A DNA stretch of 64,000 nucleotides from Mycteria americana (taxonomy: Eukaryota; Chordata; Aves; Ciconiiformes; Ciconiidae), in NCBI RefSeq assembly GCF_035582795.1, contig NC_134367.1, positions 2,978,501-3,042,500 on the forward strand. The letters are read 5' to 3'. Positions 48,927 through 61,985 of the stretch are shown piece by piece (positions within the stretch are counted from its first letter, which is position 1; the number at the start of each line of letters is the position of its first letter). A model generated the notes under the pieces. The model was not told the origin of the DNA. It worked only from the letters and a program-made list of their open reading frames with translations, and did no database searches. The translations under genes and the position numbers were made by a program.

Positions 48927-50095
48927 TCCCCAGAAGACATGAAATTACATAGCTATGCCTTTCTATTAGTTGTGCACAGTTGCGATGCATTTTAAGTACT
49001 TGAGATGTTTTGTTCTGATGCTATTACACTTACGGCTCGTTTTCTGTTTTTGTCCACCCGGTGTAGTAACTTATTTATAAATGAGCTTATGTAATGTCTG
49101 TTGTATTTCTTGGTTTTGTTTTCTTTTTTCACTATGATTAAACTTGTAAACTCAGGGCATTGGTGTAATTTTGCATTTAAGATACATTGTGCTATTGTCA
49201 TAAGATACATTGTCCCAGTGTATTGTTTTTCCTTTCATACGCTGTCCAATATAATTCCTTTTGTTCTGTTATAACACTTTTTCTGTGTAAATTCATCTGA
49301 AAGGGAAATGTTAAAAGCCGATATATTTGTAGTGAATGAATGAGTTTTAGCAGAGAGAGCAATGTGATTCCCTGCAATGCTATCTCACTGTCTCTTCTTT
49401 AAAATTGCTGTGTTGCGGGAGGCTATTGTGGTACTTACTTTTATAGTTGGGAAACATTTTTCTTGTTATTTAATTCAGATGCTGACATAATGAGTGCTCT
49501 GCTGTAATGAATATTTGATGTGTTAATGCTAATGTAAGTGCCCAACTATCTTGCCAGTTCTCTTCTGCCTTTGTAACTTTTTAGACAACAATTTTGAGAG
49601 TGATGCAGTTTGTGTGCCCAACGCATTTTGATGAAAAGGGGGAATATTTTTATGGACACTCAGTTAACAACTTCTAGAATTCCTTTTCATGTAGTTTTGG
49701 CTGTTACTCAGTGAGATTTTAACTTGAAATAGTCTCTTTAGACTCTCATGAGAGAACTGGGCCAGGATATCTGCAGTGTAGGTATGTAGGACTCATTACG
49801 CCCGTTTTATCAGAGTCAGCAGGCAGAGGTAGGCACTTTTAGGCAAATTTGTTCATTATATAATACAATGCTACTGGAGCCTCAGGTGGAATAGTTTCTA
49901 GTAAAACACAGTATCATCTAATTAATTTGCTCATAAAAGTGCTGAATTATGACTGAGGTGCTCATAAGCAGTGAGTTTGTAAATCAAAGGCTTTCTTTAG
50001 CTCTCCTAATCTGGAGCAGATATATGTTCTTTAGAAATTACTAGCAGTATGCAGAATATTTTGTAGGCACATAATTACACCTAGCCCTTTGCGAG

Positions 50096-50117
50096 TGCGT
50101 GCGTGCGTGCGTGCGTG
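50096..50117. repeat. (TGCG)5 microsatellite
   Basis: Five TGCG units plus a partial sixth. It is a CpG-containing tetranucleotide repeat in an AT-rich intron. Confidence 0.9.
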
Positions 50118-50224
50118 TTTCCTCTGGGTGATGCCATCAAGGTGCTCTGTCCCACGGGAGACGTTTTAGAAGACGGTCTGTACCAGTTGATGTGGCACAT
50201 TCTCGCTGTCATTTGCTCTGTCGT

Positions 50225-50720
50225 TCTAGCAGTAGGGTACAGTATGAAGTAATGCACATTTTAAGATTTTGGCACTGCATTTCAAGAAAAATATGGTCCA
50301 ACTGGAAATAGTCCAGAGGACAGCAATGATTCTGATCGGAGGTCTAGAAAACATAATCAGCGAGAAAGCAAATTTGAGTGGTTTAGCCTAAGGAAGAGAA
50401 GACTGAAGGAGAACGGTATAACACTATTCAGTTATGTAAAAGGCTGCTGTAAATTGGAAGGTTGTAATCTGTTCTCCATGCCTGTGGTGGCTAAAACAAG
50501 GCATAGTGGGTTTAAACTGTGTCAAAAGAGATTCAGGTTAGATATTAGGGAAAAAGTTCTAAAGATACGGGTAGAGCAGTACTGGAATAGATGATCTCTG
50601 GCTCTTCGGAGCATCCAACTGCACCAATCTTTAAAATCAGGTTGGGCAAACAGCTGTCAGAGATGACAACAGGTAGTCCTACCTTGAGACAGGCTGATGG
50701 ACTACATTTTTGCTCCAGGA
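50225..50720 (+). mobile_element. CR1/L3-like fragment, diverged
   Basis: The forward strand shows decayed 3' ORF2 landmarks of the older CR1 group: GTAATGCACATTTTAAGATT, GGAAATAGTCCAGAGGACAG followed by an AATGATTCTGAT segment, AGGAAGAGAAGACTGAAGG, CATAGTGGGTTTAAACTG and TTAGATATTAGGGAAAAAG. Gaps and substitutions are many. The tail is not recognisable. Confidence 0.75.
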
Positions 50721-52302
50721 CTTCCAAACGTGTTTTTTATGATTATTGATGCAATACATGAAAAAAGAGAGAGAAAATGACCCAAGCAGAAGGATGATGC
50801 TTTAACAAAACATCATAACATTTCTAAAACTACATTCCACCAGTTGGACTTGCTCCCAATTTGTTCTGCTTCCAAAACTGATCCCTTTTGGTTAGCAAGG
50901 CTAACAAACTTTTGAGTCACACCGGGGTGTGCTAACAGTAAATATGGGTGGTGGTAACTGGTAAGGGTTGCCGAATCCTGCAGCACGATGGAGGTGAGGC
51001 TGCAGCAGCTCCATGCCCTGAGTTCCACCCAGCAGCGAGGGTGGTCCATGGAAGGTCTCGTTTGATATTTTAATTGTTTTCTTTATTTTCTTAATTTTCT
51101 TCTTATAGTATTTTGAAGCCATTCTGTAACAGAAAGGAGAGATGTGTTACATCTTTCACCCCGTGCGCCTAGCTGTGACAAAGAACAGCACCTCTGCCTG
51201 TATGAAATGGATTTTATGGTCTTGCAGTGCAAGGAAGTTCATGATACTCTGGCCAGTCTTTCTCTTGTGAACTTTCAGCCTGTTTTCTTATTCTAATTTT
51301 TGTATAAAAAAAGGAAAGTGTTTCTTCTGCTCTTTGTTGTCCTTTTTGTATATGAAACTTGCATGTTCTGGGCATGGCTAGCTACTCACTCTTATGATTA
51401 TCACAGACAATTTCAGTGGTCCTGACTGCATATGTTACCTGCTTTTGAGTTGTATGTTAGAAATGGTGAATTTTGCACGTGGGATTTTCCCTCAGCTGTT
51501 TCATCCTCTGGGATCAGGTGCAATCCCACTGGCAGGAATTATGCACAATATTACCGGAAAACATTACAGCTGACCGTGTCTTGTAATGAAAGGGCACAGT
51601 ACTGTGCCCTGGAGTGGCCAGGATTATATTTGCTTTGTGGATTCCTTTATAAGGAGCTCATTGAAACAAATCTTCTGGGTATTCAGCAACCAAATGTGGT
51701 TTTAAAACGAAGAAGTATTTTTAACATAATCAAATAGTGAAAAAATCAAAGAAAATGACAAAAATGGCAGGAAGAAAAACAAGTAAAGAAAGGGGGGATA
51801 AGAACAAATGTTTTTAGATGAGATCTTCCAAGAAATGCCTACATACATGTTTTCTGTGTTCACATTTCTTTTGCTATTAGGAACAGAAATCTGTTGATTA
51901 CAGAAAGTTAATTTACTATTGCAGCATTGATTTCCCTTGCCCTACATGCTTGTGTAGTAAATGAGGAACCTTTTACGCTCACAGGAAAAGGAGAGTATTT
52001 TATCTTTGTCCTGTATTGCTGTGGTGTGAGGGAATATAGCCAACTAAAATAATTTAATTTTGGACAACATATTCAGAGTCAGTAATCCCGTTGTATTACT
52101 ACTGCATATCAGTTAAAGTTATTTGCACCCTTTACTTGCTTGATTTTTTTAGCATATTTGGAGTTTTCTTTATGTTCAATATAATCTTTTTTTTTTTGGT
52201 TTGCTTTTGGATAACTGCAAATCCTTATATGCTTTTTTTATTCCTAACTTACTGCTGTGTGTTATTAAACTTATCTTTCACATAGGAGATTTTATTTAAA
52301 GA

Positions 52303-52360
52303 TGGGGGGTGTGTGTATCTATACAAATGTATATATATGTGTGGGGGGGTGTGTGTGGTG
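52303..52360. repeat. GT- and G-rich low-complexity stretch
   Basis: GGGGGGTGTGTGTATC, then ATGTATATATATGTGTGGGG, then GGGTGTGTGTGG (within 52304-52357). It is a compound simple repeat with two G-runs. Confidence 0.8.
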
Positions 52361-55267
52361 AAAGTAAAACTTTATGCTTATATGCTTCTCTGAGATAATT
52401 AAAACATTTACATTTTTTTCATTATAATCAGATATCATAGAGCTTGTTTAAAGATTTTTTTTTTTTTTCCTGGTAAAGTTTCCAGACATTCTGGTATTCA
52501 ACTGAGTTTGTATGCTTGCTTAAATTTGAGTTTCTGTGTGACATTTAGATCAAAGGGTCTGTAATTGTTTTCTTGTAAATCGTTATAATTTCATTTGTAA
52601 TAGATAAAAATGAGACAAATGAATGTGGAAAGTCCTTGTCTGCTTGCCCTCTAGTAATGCATTTCCTTTTCATTGCCTGTGCTGGGAGTTGGAGTTTCTT
52701 ATGTTGCCTCAAATTCACTGTTTTTTCTTTACAAGTCACTTCTCTTTTATGTATAAAAAGTTTCTAGATTTAGTTAGCTAATGCAGTTATTGGTTTTAAA
52801 ATGTGCCTTTGGGCTTCAAGCAGTCTTTTGTGTAATGCTGTTATATATGCAAGCAATGGGCATGCTGAATGCTTAACTTGCCTTTCAGAAGGACACATGA
52901 AAATAAAATGTGGTATTTGCATATCTTTCAGGATGAGACCAGAAGTCTTATGAGGCACAAATGTCAAAATATCTGATGGAAAACTTTGAGTGCACTTCCT
53001 ATGATCCTAAACACTGATGAACTGAAAAATAGGACCTTGATTTGTCTAAAATAGTTAGCTCCATCTACTACCTTGAAGGGGGCCAACACAATTTCTTTTA
53101 TTTGGGTTTTCTGCTAAAGTACTCAAGTTTTCTCCTGCCTTTTTCTGTCCACATGAGCGTGCTGTTTAGTATGCCTGAATTGGAGACTTCTGGCTGTAGT
53201 TCTTTTGTCTGTAACTTCAGCTCATGTCATGCCCCTCCAAACACTTGCATCTCAAAGCTCTCGTCCTTTTCCCTAAGGGTCCTCTGAGATGTCAGCAGCG
53301 TGAAAAGTTCCCTCCTGTTACTGGGAAGCTGTGAGGCTTCGCTAGGAAGCTCACTACTACCATCCTACTTGCATCTTTCCCTTTTCAGAAACATTCACAT
53401 TACTCCCATGTGGATCCACAGTCGTGGTGCCTCATGCTGTGGCATCAGGAACAAAACCAGTGCTGATGCTGCCAACAGTATGAAATACAATATGTAGCCA
53501 CGGATTTGTGTCTGAACACTTTAAATGACTTATTTGCTCTTCCATTGTTTAGACATTAAAGAAAACCTGTCCCACACAAAATTGCATCTAACTACTGCTA
53601 AGAGTTTTTATTAAATATCTGCTTTATTTAATTTCCTCACTTTTCTAATTTTACTTGCTTCGTTTTTGATGGTCATGATAACGGAGGTGATAATGTTTGT
53701 TTATTGGTCACAGTACCACTCTCCCCTTCACCGTAACTAAAGTCAGGAGACCTTCATTTAGTAGCCTCAACATCTGAGTTAATATTTCTTTTGCTTTCCC
53801 TTTTACTGAGAATTTATGTCTCCGAACATTCTGTTCTTAATGCACTGCAAGCAGATTTGTGGCTCCCATTCCTGCGATCAGGTGCTGAGTGCTCCAGCGA
53901 ACGGGATAGCAAATAATCCTCAGCACTCGTGCACTCGTCTGTTTTATTAGCACAGTCCCAGTTTGCTTCACCCCAAAGAGAACCTGCACAGATCTTACAA
54001 TGCACTGAAGAGGAAATTCAGAAGTTTAACCTAGTTGAAGGAGGTGTTGCCACCTCCTCGTGCAGCACAGAGTCCACTGAGAAAGAGCACTTGATGCATT
54101 TAAAAAATTTTAGCCCCTGGCTCCTCGTTGAGCAGTTAAATGACACAAAAGGTGTTTTTTCCTCACTCCCGTGAGTGCTCGGAAGAGGACTGCAAACTTT
54201 TTTGTCGAAGTTGCAGAGCTAATGATACACCTGAAAATATTTTTTTTTTAATGAATCACCTGCAGATTACCTATCGCCTGCGATTACTAGTTTGGGGGCC
54301 ACAGTTTGGGAACACTTAGAGTAATATCCTTGTCCAGGAAGGTCCAGTAACCCAGTGTAATGGTACAATGACTTTAATATTGATGAATAGGCTCCCTACA
54401 GTATCCTTTAAATTGTTTTATTAGTAATCTAAGAATACTGCTTTGCAGTTTCAGATAAAATTGGTTTTGTATAAAATTGAAGGGACCCAGGGAAGATTTT
54501 CTGTATTGTTAACTCCATTTTGGCTGAGTCTAAACTTGCATGTCCCGAGTCATACTGGGACTTGAATGTGGGACTTGAACCTTTGCTATCTACACACAGC
54601 TTCTTCTTTCCTTCTGTCTGTATTACACAAAACCTGGACATTATTTTTTTGACAGTAAGTGAAATTAAAACCTTCTCCTCCCCTTCACAGCCGAGGAAGT
54701 GTTGCCTTTCCTATAATTCTTTATCCGATGATTTTGTTGTCAACCTGTTGCAGATTCCGAAGTCCCAGTATTTTTAAGTGGACAGCTTATTTTTAAGCTG
54801 TTGTAAGGATGATTATGGATGTTTTGTGTAGTTCAAATATTTTGAAATCAAGCTGTAATTTTGCCATTGGTGATAGCAGTTATTCCGAAAAGACATTCGT
54901 GAAGCAGTTGGAACCCAGCGAGTTCCGTGCCTTAGGTAGCAGGAACATACTTTCAGGGCTTTCCAGATTTAATTTCTGCAGCATGGCCAAATATTTCGAG
55001 CACATATGTTGAAACTGGCTTTCAAAATCTGTATTTAGTCTTTGATTTTATTGGAAGGTGTAAGAGACTGATCCTTTGGAAAATCAGGCTCCTCTAATTA
55101 TGTAGGTAACATATTTTAAAATGTTAGATTCTGTCTATGAATCATTCTCTCCCATTACTAGAGATGACATTTCCATTTAATTTCCCAGTAGGATTCCATT
55201 TAATGTTTTCAAAACAACGTCAGTTGAAATCATATTTGTTTTGGTTGTTTGCCTTTATAAAGAAATT

Positions 55268-55345
55268 TTTGTTAGAGGAATTTTTTAAAGGAAGTTTAAA
55301 GGAAGTTTTAAGGAATTTTTTAAAGGAAGTTAATAATTTTTATTA
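55268..55345. repeat. Degenerate local repeat of GGAATTTTTTAAAGGAAGTT
   Basis: GAGGAATTTTTTAAAGGAAG occurs twice about 40 bp apart, with shorter AAAGGAAGTTT units between and a further GAGGAAGCTTTTAAA after it. It looks like slippage-generated local duplication. Confidence 0.7.
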
Positions 55346-57717
55346 GAGGAAGCTTTTAAAATGGAAGAAAGAAGAGTTTTTAGAGATGAAATATTAGTAA
55401 AAGTTCCACTTGTTATTTTCTTTTAAATTCAATGCCTTGAACAGATGTCAAACTTGTGAGGCAGCTGTGGCGCATCTATGTATGATACCAGAAACAAAGG
55501 ATTTGGGAGTCTGCTGAATTTTCTGATTTTGATCATGTTCTTATTCAGTGAATCACGTATATTTAGTGCTACTGTGAATGAAGCTAATACTTTGGTTTTA
55601 ATTTACAGATGAAGAAGTTAGTCCATGCTTGGAGTATTCATATTGTCTTACCAGCAATATATAATATATAGCAGGTATATTGAATTTTTCTTACATTACT
55701 GGCTATGATGCAATATACCGCTCTGTTCTAAATATGTCTGTTCTAAATAGAAGATGGCCAAGTGATTTTTAGCCCTGAGACCAGGTGGCACGGACTGCCT
55801 CATGCCAGTCAGTCCAAGGCATGGATTCAGGCACTGAGACGAGATGTTCTCTATTCTCCAAATGCCCTGTTTTTTCAGAGATGACAAAGGTTGGATGGGG
55901 CTTAAATTTTTATGAGCTATCTGATAAGATTCTCCAAGGTATTTGACTCTTTGCCTTGTTTTAGGTTTGGTGAAATGTGGTGTGTTGAGTATAATGTGAA
56001 ATTTAAATGTGTTAGGAAAAATTCTAGATAAAGAAAAACTGCTTATGCATTTGTGAGAGTGTGAAAAGGAGAAAAGTAGCGGGGGGGGAAACAACATATG
56101 TGTGAAGAATAAGAGAGACGTAAAATCTTAGTATGCTGCTTATTAATAGGATTTATTGCTGCTATTTGTAATAACCCTGATTGAAACCGTTTCTTTTACA
56201 TTTCTTACTTGATACATTTTCAGGAAATTAGAAGAACATACTAAATGCGTTACCTTCTACCCCATGTCCCCTTTCTCTTCTCCTGATCTTTCTACTTGTT
56301 AGGTTTTAAACATTTATGGGGAAAAAACATTTTAAAAGGGCATCTAACACAAAGGTAATAATCACAGTGCCATGCTGTTTTATGGGGCAATAATCCAGTT
56401 GCCTTGTTTGAATAAACTACTCGGCCTTCATTCTCCTGGGCTTTACCTTAGGGAATGGAGCTGCATTATTGCCTTGTAAAATAGTGCTGCATTCCTGTTG
56501 ATTAATTATAAATCTTTGCCTATCACTAGTCATGGAATACTTTCTATCTTACAGCATTCCTGTTCTTTTCCTTCATGGCTTTGTCCTGCATTCAGAGAAT
56601 TCACAAATAAAAGCTGAGTTCCACCTGATTTGTGGCACTCTAATGTTAATCTCCATTCTGGGAGTTTCTGTATAAGCATGTTATACATTTATTTTCTTCA
56701 AATGAAGGTGAATTACAGCACCCTCCATGGGAACAGCTTCTGAGTGAGATTCAGCCTGCCTAAATTTCACTGAAGTCATTCAGTCTGAGATAACGGGGAG
56801 TGCAGCGGTGGCTTTAGTGCTGCTCCCTCCCCATGGGAGTCTACTCAACTTTAGATCACATATTCACTTATTTTCTGCAACGACTGGGATGCGTAAGCCA
56901 GTAGTAAGTAGGTGTTAGCAAGGAACTTGAGTAGTACCACCCAAATGAATTTTAAGAAGGTTGGGATCTCCTTAGGTATGAACGGGGAATGTGGGCTACT
57001 GCCTCACAGTGCCACCATCAACATAATGTCATTGTTGGCACTTAGCCGTATACTGATCCCTCTGTGTGTTGGTAACTGACCTTGTTGGGCTCTTACAGGG
57101 AATTTTTAAGTCTTTTTCCACTTCCTGAGACTTTCTGGGAATGGGAAGGACCAGTCCAGAAATACCTGGAATAACAAGAAACCAGACGCAGCCATGATCA
57201 TATGGTTGCTGGCATGACATTTTCTGAAACGCAGGTAATCTAGCAGGACAGGCAGTTCAGAAGTATTGCCAAATAGGGTTACAAATTGATAGACACTGTC
57301 CCAATTGGAAGATCACAGGATTTGTAACAGCATTTGTAATTTGTGTGCTGGAGAAGAGTCTGAATAGTTTTCTTATAAATTACATCTTTTGTGGGGGGAA
57401 CGACCTACATATGTTGGTGAGTTTGTACAGTGTACAATTCAGTGTACGATTAGTGAATGAGTGTTTTCTGATGTAGTATTTATGATTTGTGCTTAGCAAA
57501 ATGTCCATTACCATTCCTTATTTATTTATGTGCCGGCTTGGATGCAATGGTCTCTATACTTTAAAATCATTTGGAAGTTGAACCTGGTGTTGTGCGTGAC
57601 CGCCAGCTTACTAAGCGGTGTTTGATGGGGAGGACTTACCATACATCCAACTCAGTCATCAGAGATGACTATCAGCTGTTTTCTTTATGAACAGTGAAAC
57701 AGTAACAAGGAAAAGTT

Positions 57718-57901
57718 TGATTGCATGTATGGAAAAAATTCTTCATAGGGAGAGTGTGAATCACTGTTCTTAGAGATTTTGAAAACTTGACTGGATGTGA
57801 TCCTGAGCAGTCTGATTTAACTTTGAATTTGTTCTGCTTTGAGCAGGTGTTTAGGCTTCAGACCTCAGCGGTCCTTCCAAGCTACGTCTTTCTGTGATTG
57901 A
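57718..57901 (+). mobile_element. CR1 3'-end fragment (upstream of a head-to-tail pair)
   Basis: GTTTGATTGCATGTATGGAA, TAGAGATTTTGAAAACTTGA, CTGGATGTGATCCTGAGCAG, GCGGTCCTTCCAAGCTACGT and TTCTGTGATTGA are diverged CR1 3' UTR landmarks in forward order. The tail abuts the next CR1 copy. Confidence 0.85.
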
Positions 57902-57902
57902 A

Positions 57903-58343
57903 GCTGGTGAAGGGTCTAGAGCACAAGTCTTATGAGGAGCGGCTGAGGGACCTGGGGTTGTTTAGTCTGGAGAAAAGGAGGCTGAGGGGAGACCTCATCG
58001 CTCTCTACAACTGCCTGAAAGGAGGGTGTAGAGAGGTGGGGTCGGTCTCTTCTCCCAAGTAACAAGTGATAGGACGAGAGGAAATGGCCTCAAGTTGCAC
58101 TAGGGGAGGTTTAGACTGGATATTGGGAAATTTTACTTCACTGAAAGGGTTATCAAGCATTGGAAGAGGCTGCCCAGGGAAGTGGTTGAGTCTCCATCCC
58201 TGGAAGTATTTAAAAGACGTTTGGATGAGGTGCTTAGGGACATGGTGTAGTGGTGGTCTTGGTAGTGTTAGGTTTACAGTTGGATTCGATGATCTTAAAG
58301 GTCTTTTCCAACCTATACGATTCTGTGATTCTGTGATTCTGTG
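57903..58343 (+). mobile_element. CR1 3' fragment with three intact tail repeats
   Basis: It begins at GGTGAAGGGTCTAGAGCACA and runs through GAGGAGCGGCTGAGGGACCT, CTGGAGAAAAGGAGGCTGAG, GGACGAGAGGAAATGGCCTC, GGCTGCCCAGGGAAGTGG and GGTCTTTTCCAACCTATACG, ending with three ATTCTGTG tail units (58320-58343). The body is little diverged: the C-terminal ORF2 frame has one stop after the VSSPK segment and otherwise reads well. It is one of the youngest copies here. The longer open frame at 58066-58500 is in a different frame and is not coding. Confidence 0.96.
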
Positions 58344-61119
58344 TGAAACTAGGAGGTGCTGTCTTTGCATTAGTGTTACAAACTGCGCAGGAAGCCATGG
58401 ATTCAAGTGTGCTTCTCCTGCGTCAGACAGCTTCTTTGGGTTCTTACTGGCTTGTGGGAGCCATGCTCTCTTCTCATACTCCTGCTTTAGTAGTTCATAA
58501 ACTGTGCAGCTCGATGGAGAAACTTCTTGTTACTTTCTGGATGTGTTGCAGAATATGTCCTGGAGGCCTGGTTACTGCACAAGTGTTCTACTGCCTCAGT
58601 TTTAGGTACACCACCAGAAGTTGGTGGAATAGCTTCATGCTAGTCAGCTGCTTTCAAACCACCCATCACCAGTAAGGTTAGAGTTAAGAGTAAATAATGT
58701 GGAGAATATTTACAAGCTTTGCAAATACTTGATAGAAAGGAGGTCAACCCATGCTTGGTTGACGCATCCCAGGAGCACACCTGAAACACATTTCTACATC
58801 TATAATAGCTATGTCATCATTGTAAACAAAATAGTTTTCTGGTCTTGAGTCAGTCTGACCACATTTCACCTGACAGAACACTATAGCAACATTCAAAACA
58901 TCTTTTGGAAAGGTTCCTGGTCCATACTGACACTAACTGAGTAGATAAATACACCAGCCAGTCTGCAGGGCCAGGGTCTTGGATCTAGTGCATACACTAC
59001 ATCCTGTTTAAATTTGCTTAAATTAGACTTTTCCTCCCTTTCCTTTCCTACTCATCTTCATGATTTCTTGTTTGTCGTTTGTCTAGGAGGCAGTTTCTGC
59101 TTCTGTTCCTGACAGCTAAGTGACCTTACATGCTAAGATATGCTATTTTTTTGACACACCATATGCAAGAATCTCTCTTGTGCTTGCCTGAATTACAAGG
59201 AGGTTATTAACTTTTAGTGGGGCGGGCTCCTCTTTCTCACCGCGTAAGGCAGTATGCAGGTTTCACAGTGAAGTTCTTCTGTGCACTGCATTTTATAGTT
59301 TTTATAAATACACGCAGTGACAAATGTATGTTACAGGCACATAAATGAGACAAATCACTGCACCCCACTATTGACTTTTGTTTGAGATCAAACATATTGA
59401 TTATTTACTACCTGATGGTGACAGTGAAATTTGGATGCCTGATCCTCAATCTTGTTTTTGAGGGAAACTGTGATATTTACTTCTCGAAGTTCTCAGTGCT
59501 TTGGCTGCTAACAGCTTAGCGGAGTCTGTAGTTCTTTGTATGGAGTGGTAACAGCTGTTATCACCCAAGAAATGAAAATTTTTCAGTTCTTTGATTTAAG
59601 TGATCAGTGCTGATGGCTACTCATTTTTACAAAGGTCTTTAATTCTTGAATATTATGAACAGAAGTACATAAAATAAAGGTAACTTTCTCAGTTTACCTA
59701 TGTAAAACAGTTTAATACTAATAATAACAAAAGGATTTTTATGAACAGTGTATACTGATGAACAGTGTTGTATTAAAATGTTATACTGGTAACAATTATT
59801 TAGTAATTTGTAATGTGCATTTTTATTTTTACTGTGTCTGAATTTGGAATATAATGGATAAACATGTTTAACTGTCAAACAGATTATTTAGTAATGAATA
59901 GAATTAGGAGGAATTAGGAGGAGAATTAGGAGGAGTTTTGGGAAGCACGAGGAAGTCACTGGGTAATGAGAAAGCTGAACTGCTGGTTTTCATTGCAGCA
60001 AGTCTATGAAAAGTTTTACAATGAAGACCCCATTTAATTTTAGAAGAGAGGAGTCCTCATGTGCTATTACCTGCATTTGGTACACGCAGGTTAATAAACT
60101 CTTCCCTTTATGGATACTTGAGAGGTATTCCTTAAAAATAAATATATTTCTGCACCACCCCCCCCAATTTCTTATTGTTTTGTGCAAATGAAGTCAGAAC
60201 ACAAGTGTATTTTAACTTTGCTTAGAGCAACATAATTGGTAGGATATATGATGCAAATAAATTGGCTCAAATTTTTACCTAATGTACCCCTGCTTGAATT
60301 CTCTTGCTGCCCTTGTGAACTGTAGTTATTGTTCTTGGATTGTAGTTATCTTTGAAGAGTCAGGGCTGCCTGTGGCAGTCGAGGAAAAATCAGAAGAAAA
60401 TTTAAATCATTAATTAATGTAATCTAGTGTCTGTTTTACCAAAGGCTTTCAGGGACTTATTTAGCTCGATTAATGAGAGAAATTCCAACAGCAGGTTTTT
60501 AGAACAGGTTTTTGAAGAGTGTAAATGACATAGCTGCTGGAGGGAAAATGATCTTACACCTCTTTATATTAAGCCACCCACTGAATTAGTACTAAGGAAA
60601 AATATTCTTTTAAAGCTTTTATTTTTTATTTAGTTATTATTTAGTATTTGTGAAAATCAACCTAGTACACATTTTCTGTGAAGTTGTGAAGGACAGAGGA
60701 CGTAAATCTCAACTATAGCTATCAGCTAAAAGTGTACATGGTCCTAAAAGTGACTGGGCAAAACCGTGGAAGACAAAAGTCTGCTGGGGGATACTGAACA
60801 CAGGTAGCACCTTTGGGCCAGGGGTCCTGGCAAATATTCTAGGAAGCTGTCAATACGTGCTTGCACTGCTTCTATCCTCCTCTGTGGGAGGGAGAGCAAG
60901 GGTCTGAACTGACCTTTAGTTCAAGCTGGTATAGCTGTTTTGCATTATATGTTGTAGGATTCAGAAATACCTGTAACCAAACGAAAAAGGTAAAAGAAGT
61001 GAACGTGTTGAGATATTTAAAAATTTGAAATGTTTTCTTTTTATCTGTTTAAAATTGTTGTTATCATGCTTAAATTTGGAAACAAACACCGATGAACTAA
61101 AATACTGTTATTTCATACT
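58344..61119. other. Intron 1 stretch, nothing recognised beyond a short repeat
   Basis: AT-rich intron. It contains the GAATTAGGAG repeat at 59897 and a short C-run at 60157-60166. No coding or RNA signature was seen. Confidence 0.6.
59897..59937. repeat. GAATTAGGAG tandem repeat, about 3-4 units
   Basis: AGAATTAGGAGGAATTAGGA followed by GGAGAATTAGGAGGAG: three GAATTAGGAG units with a small insertion before the third. Minor local repeat. Confidence 0.85.
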
Positions 61120-61350
61120 ATTACAGAAAAAGTTAGATTAGATGGGACTTCTGGAAGTTATCTAGTCCAATTCCTTGCTCTGAGCCTGGCTAACTTCAAA
61201 GTTAGGGCCTTGCTCAGTTGAGTACTGAAAATGTCCGAGGATGTAGATTTTAGGCACCTTGTTCTTGTGCTTAACCACTTCTGTTGTGAAAAATCTTTTC
61301 CTTGTATGGAGCTGAAGTTTTGGTTGCTGGTGATATTTTTGTTTCAAAAA
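61120..61350 (-). mobile_element. CR1 3'-end fragment, antisense
   Basis: TTAGATTAGATGGGACTTCT, GGAAGTTATCTAGTCCAATT, CTAACTTCAAAGTTAGGGCC, TTGCTCAGTTGAGTACTGAA and GTGAAAAATCTTTTCCTTGT match the antisense of a CR1 3' end. It is diverged and lacks a clean tail. Confidence 0.85.
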
Positions 61351-61879
61351 TATGCAACTACATGTTTTAATACTTCTGAAGCATTTGCATTTTTTTTTCC
61401 AAAACAAAAAAAAAATCTGTTAATTGATTATTTCCAGCAAATTTTTAATGTAAGGCATGCTAGCAATTGCTGTTGAAGAATGTCATCAATTCCTGTCCAG
61501 CTGTAATTATATTATTTAACATCAGTGAAAACGTTTGTCAGCCCAGAAGTTACAGCTGTCTACGGGGATGCAAAATGTCTCAAGTTGAGATATAGGATCC
61601 TAGAGTGGAACAGTGACGAACACTGAGAAAGACACAGAGAGATCTTCAAAATTGCATTAATTTTTTTTTTTTGGTAGCCTCAAAACTATGTCAAGTTCAA
61701 TGCAAACGCACAGGCTTTCTTCCTCATTCATCCTTTTTTCCCCTCCCTCCTTCTCTATAGATCGTGCTAATCAAAATGGTAGTTAAGTAGAGAAAGACTC
61801 ATACACTAATTCTATAGCAGAGGAATACTGTAGTTTTTGAAATGAAAACTAAAAAGCAAAGGTTTGCACTGTGTTGTAT

Positions 61880-61985
61880 AATTGTAGAATAACGTAGGTT
61901 GGAAGAATCCTCTGGAGGTCTGTGGTCCAACTTCCCACTCCGAGCAGGGCCAGATTAGGTAGGTGAGGTTGCTCACCTATCAAAA
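61880..61985 (-). mobile_element. Short CR1 3'-tail fragment, antisense
   Basis: TTGTAGAATAACGTAGGTTG, GAAGAATCCTCTGGAGGTCT, GTGGTCCAACTTCCCACTCC and GAGCAGGGCCAGATTAGG are the antisense of a CR1 3' end. About 100 bp remain. Confidence 0.85.

Larger units (their letters stand above)
28987..50224. other. Long intron 1 stretch with few repeats
   Basis: About 21 kb of AT-rich intron. Items found are a CT/C tract (29832), a CR1 tail scrap (31619), two related 34- to 37-bp motifs (34513, 36566), a GAGC-rich repeat (39536), a 20-bp perfect palindrome (41804), a telomere-like scrap (42384), a 25-bp tandem duplication (48876) and a TGCG microsatellite (50096). Open frames up to 144 codons (34591-35025) run through low-complexity sequence and lack domains. 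The stretch at about 35.98-37.05 kb is strikingly purine-rich on the + strand. I recognise no gene or RNA. Confidence 0.6.
50721..57717. other. Intron 1 stretch, nothing but simple repeats recognised
   Basis: AT-rich intron of about 7 kb. A GT/G-rich stretch lies at 52303-52360 and a degenerate AAGGAATTTTTT-type repeat at 55268-55345. Open frames (101 codons at 51432-51737, and 133 codons on the minus strand at 55696-56097) have no recognisable domain and no splice context I would trust. Confidence 0.6.

Noticed and set aside
51432..51737. 101-codon open frame in intron 1
   Set aside because: No domain, no strong start context and no splice partner; length is within chance expectation for a 64-kb window.
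58066..58500. 144-codon open frame
   Set aside because: It lies largely over a CR1 3' end and is out of frame with CR1 ORF2.
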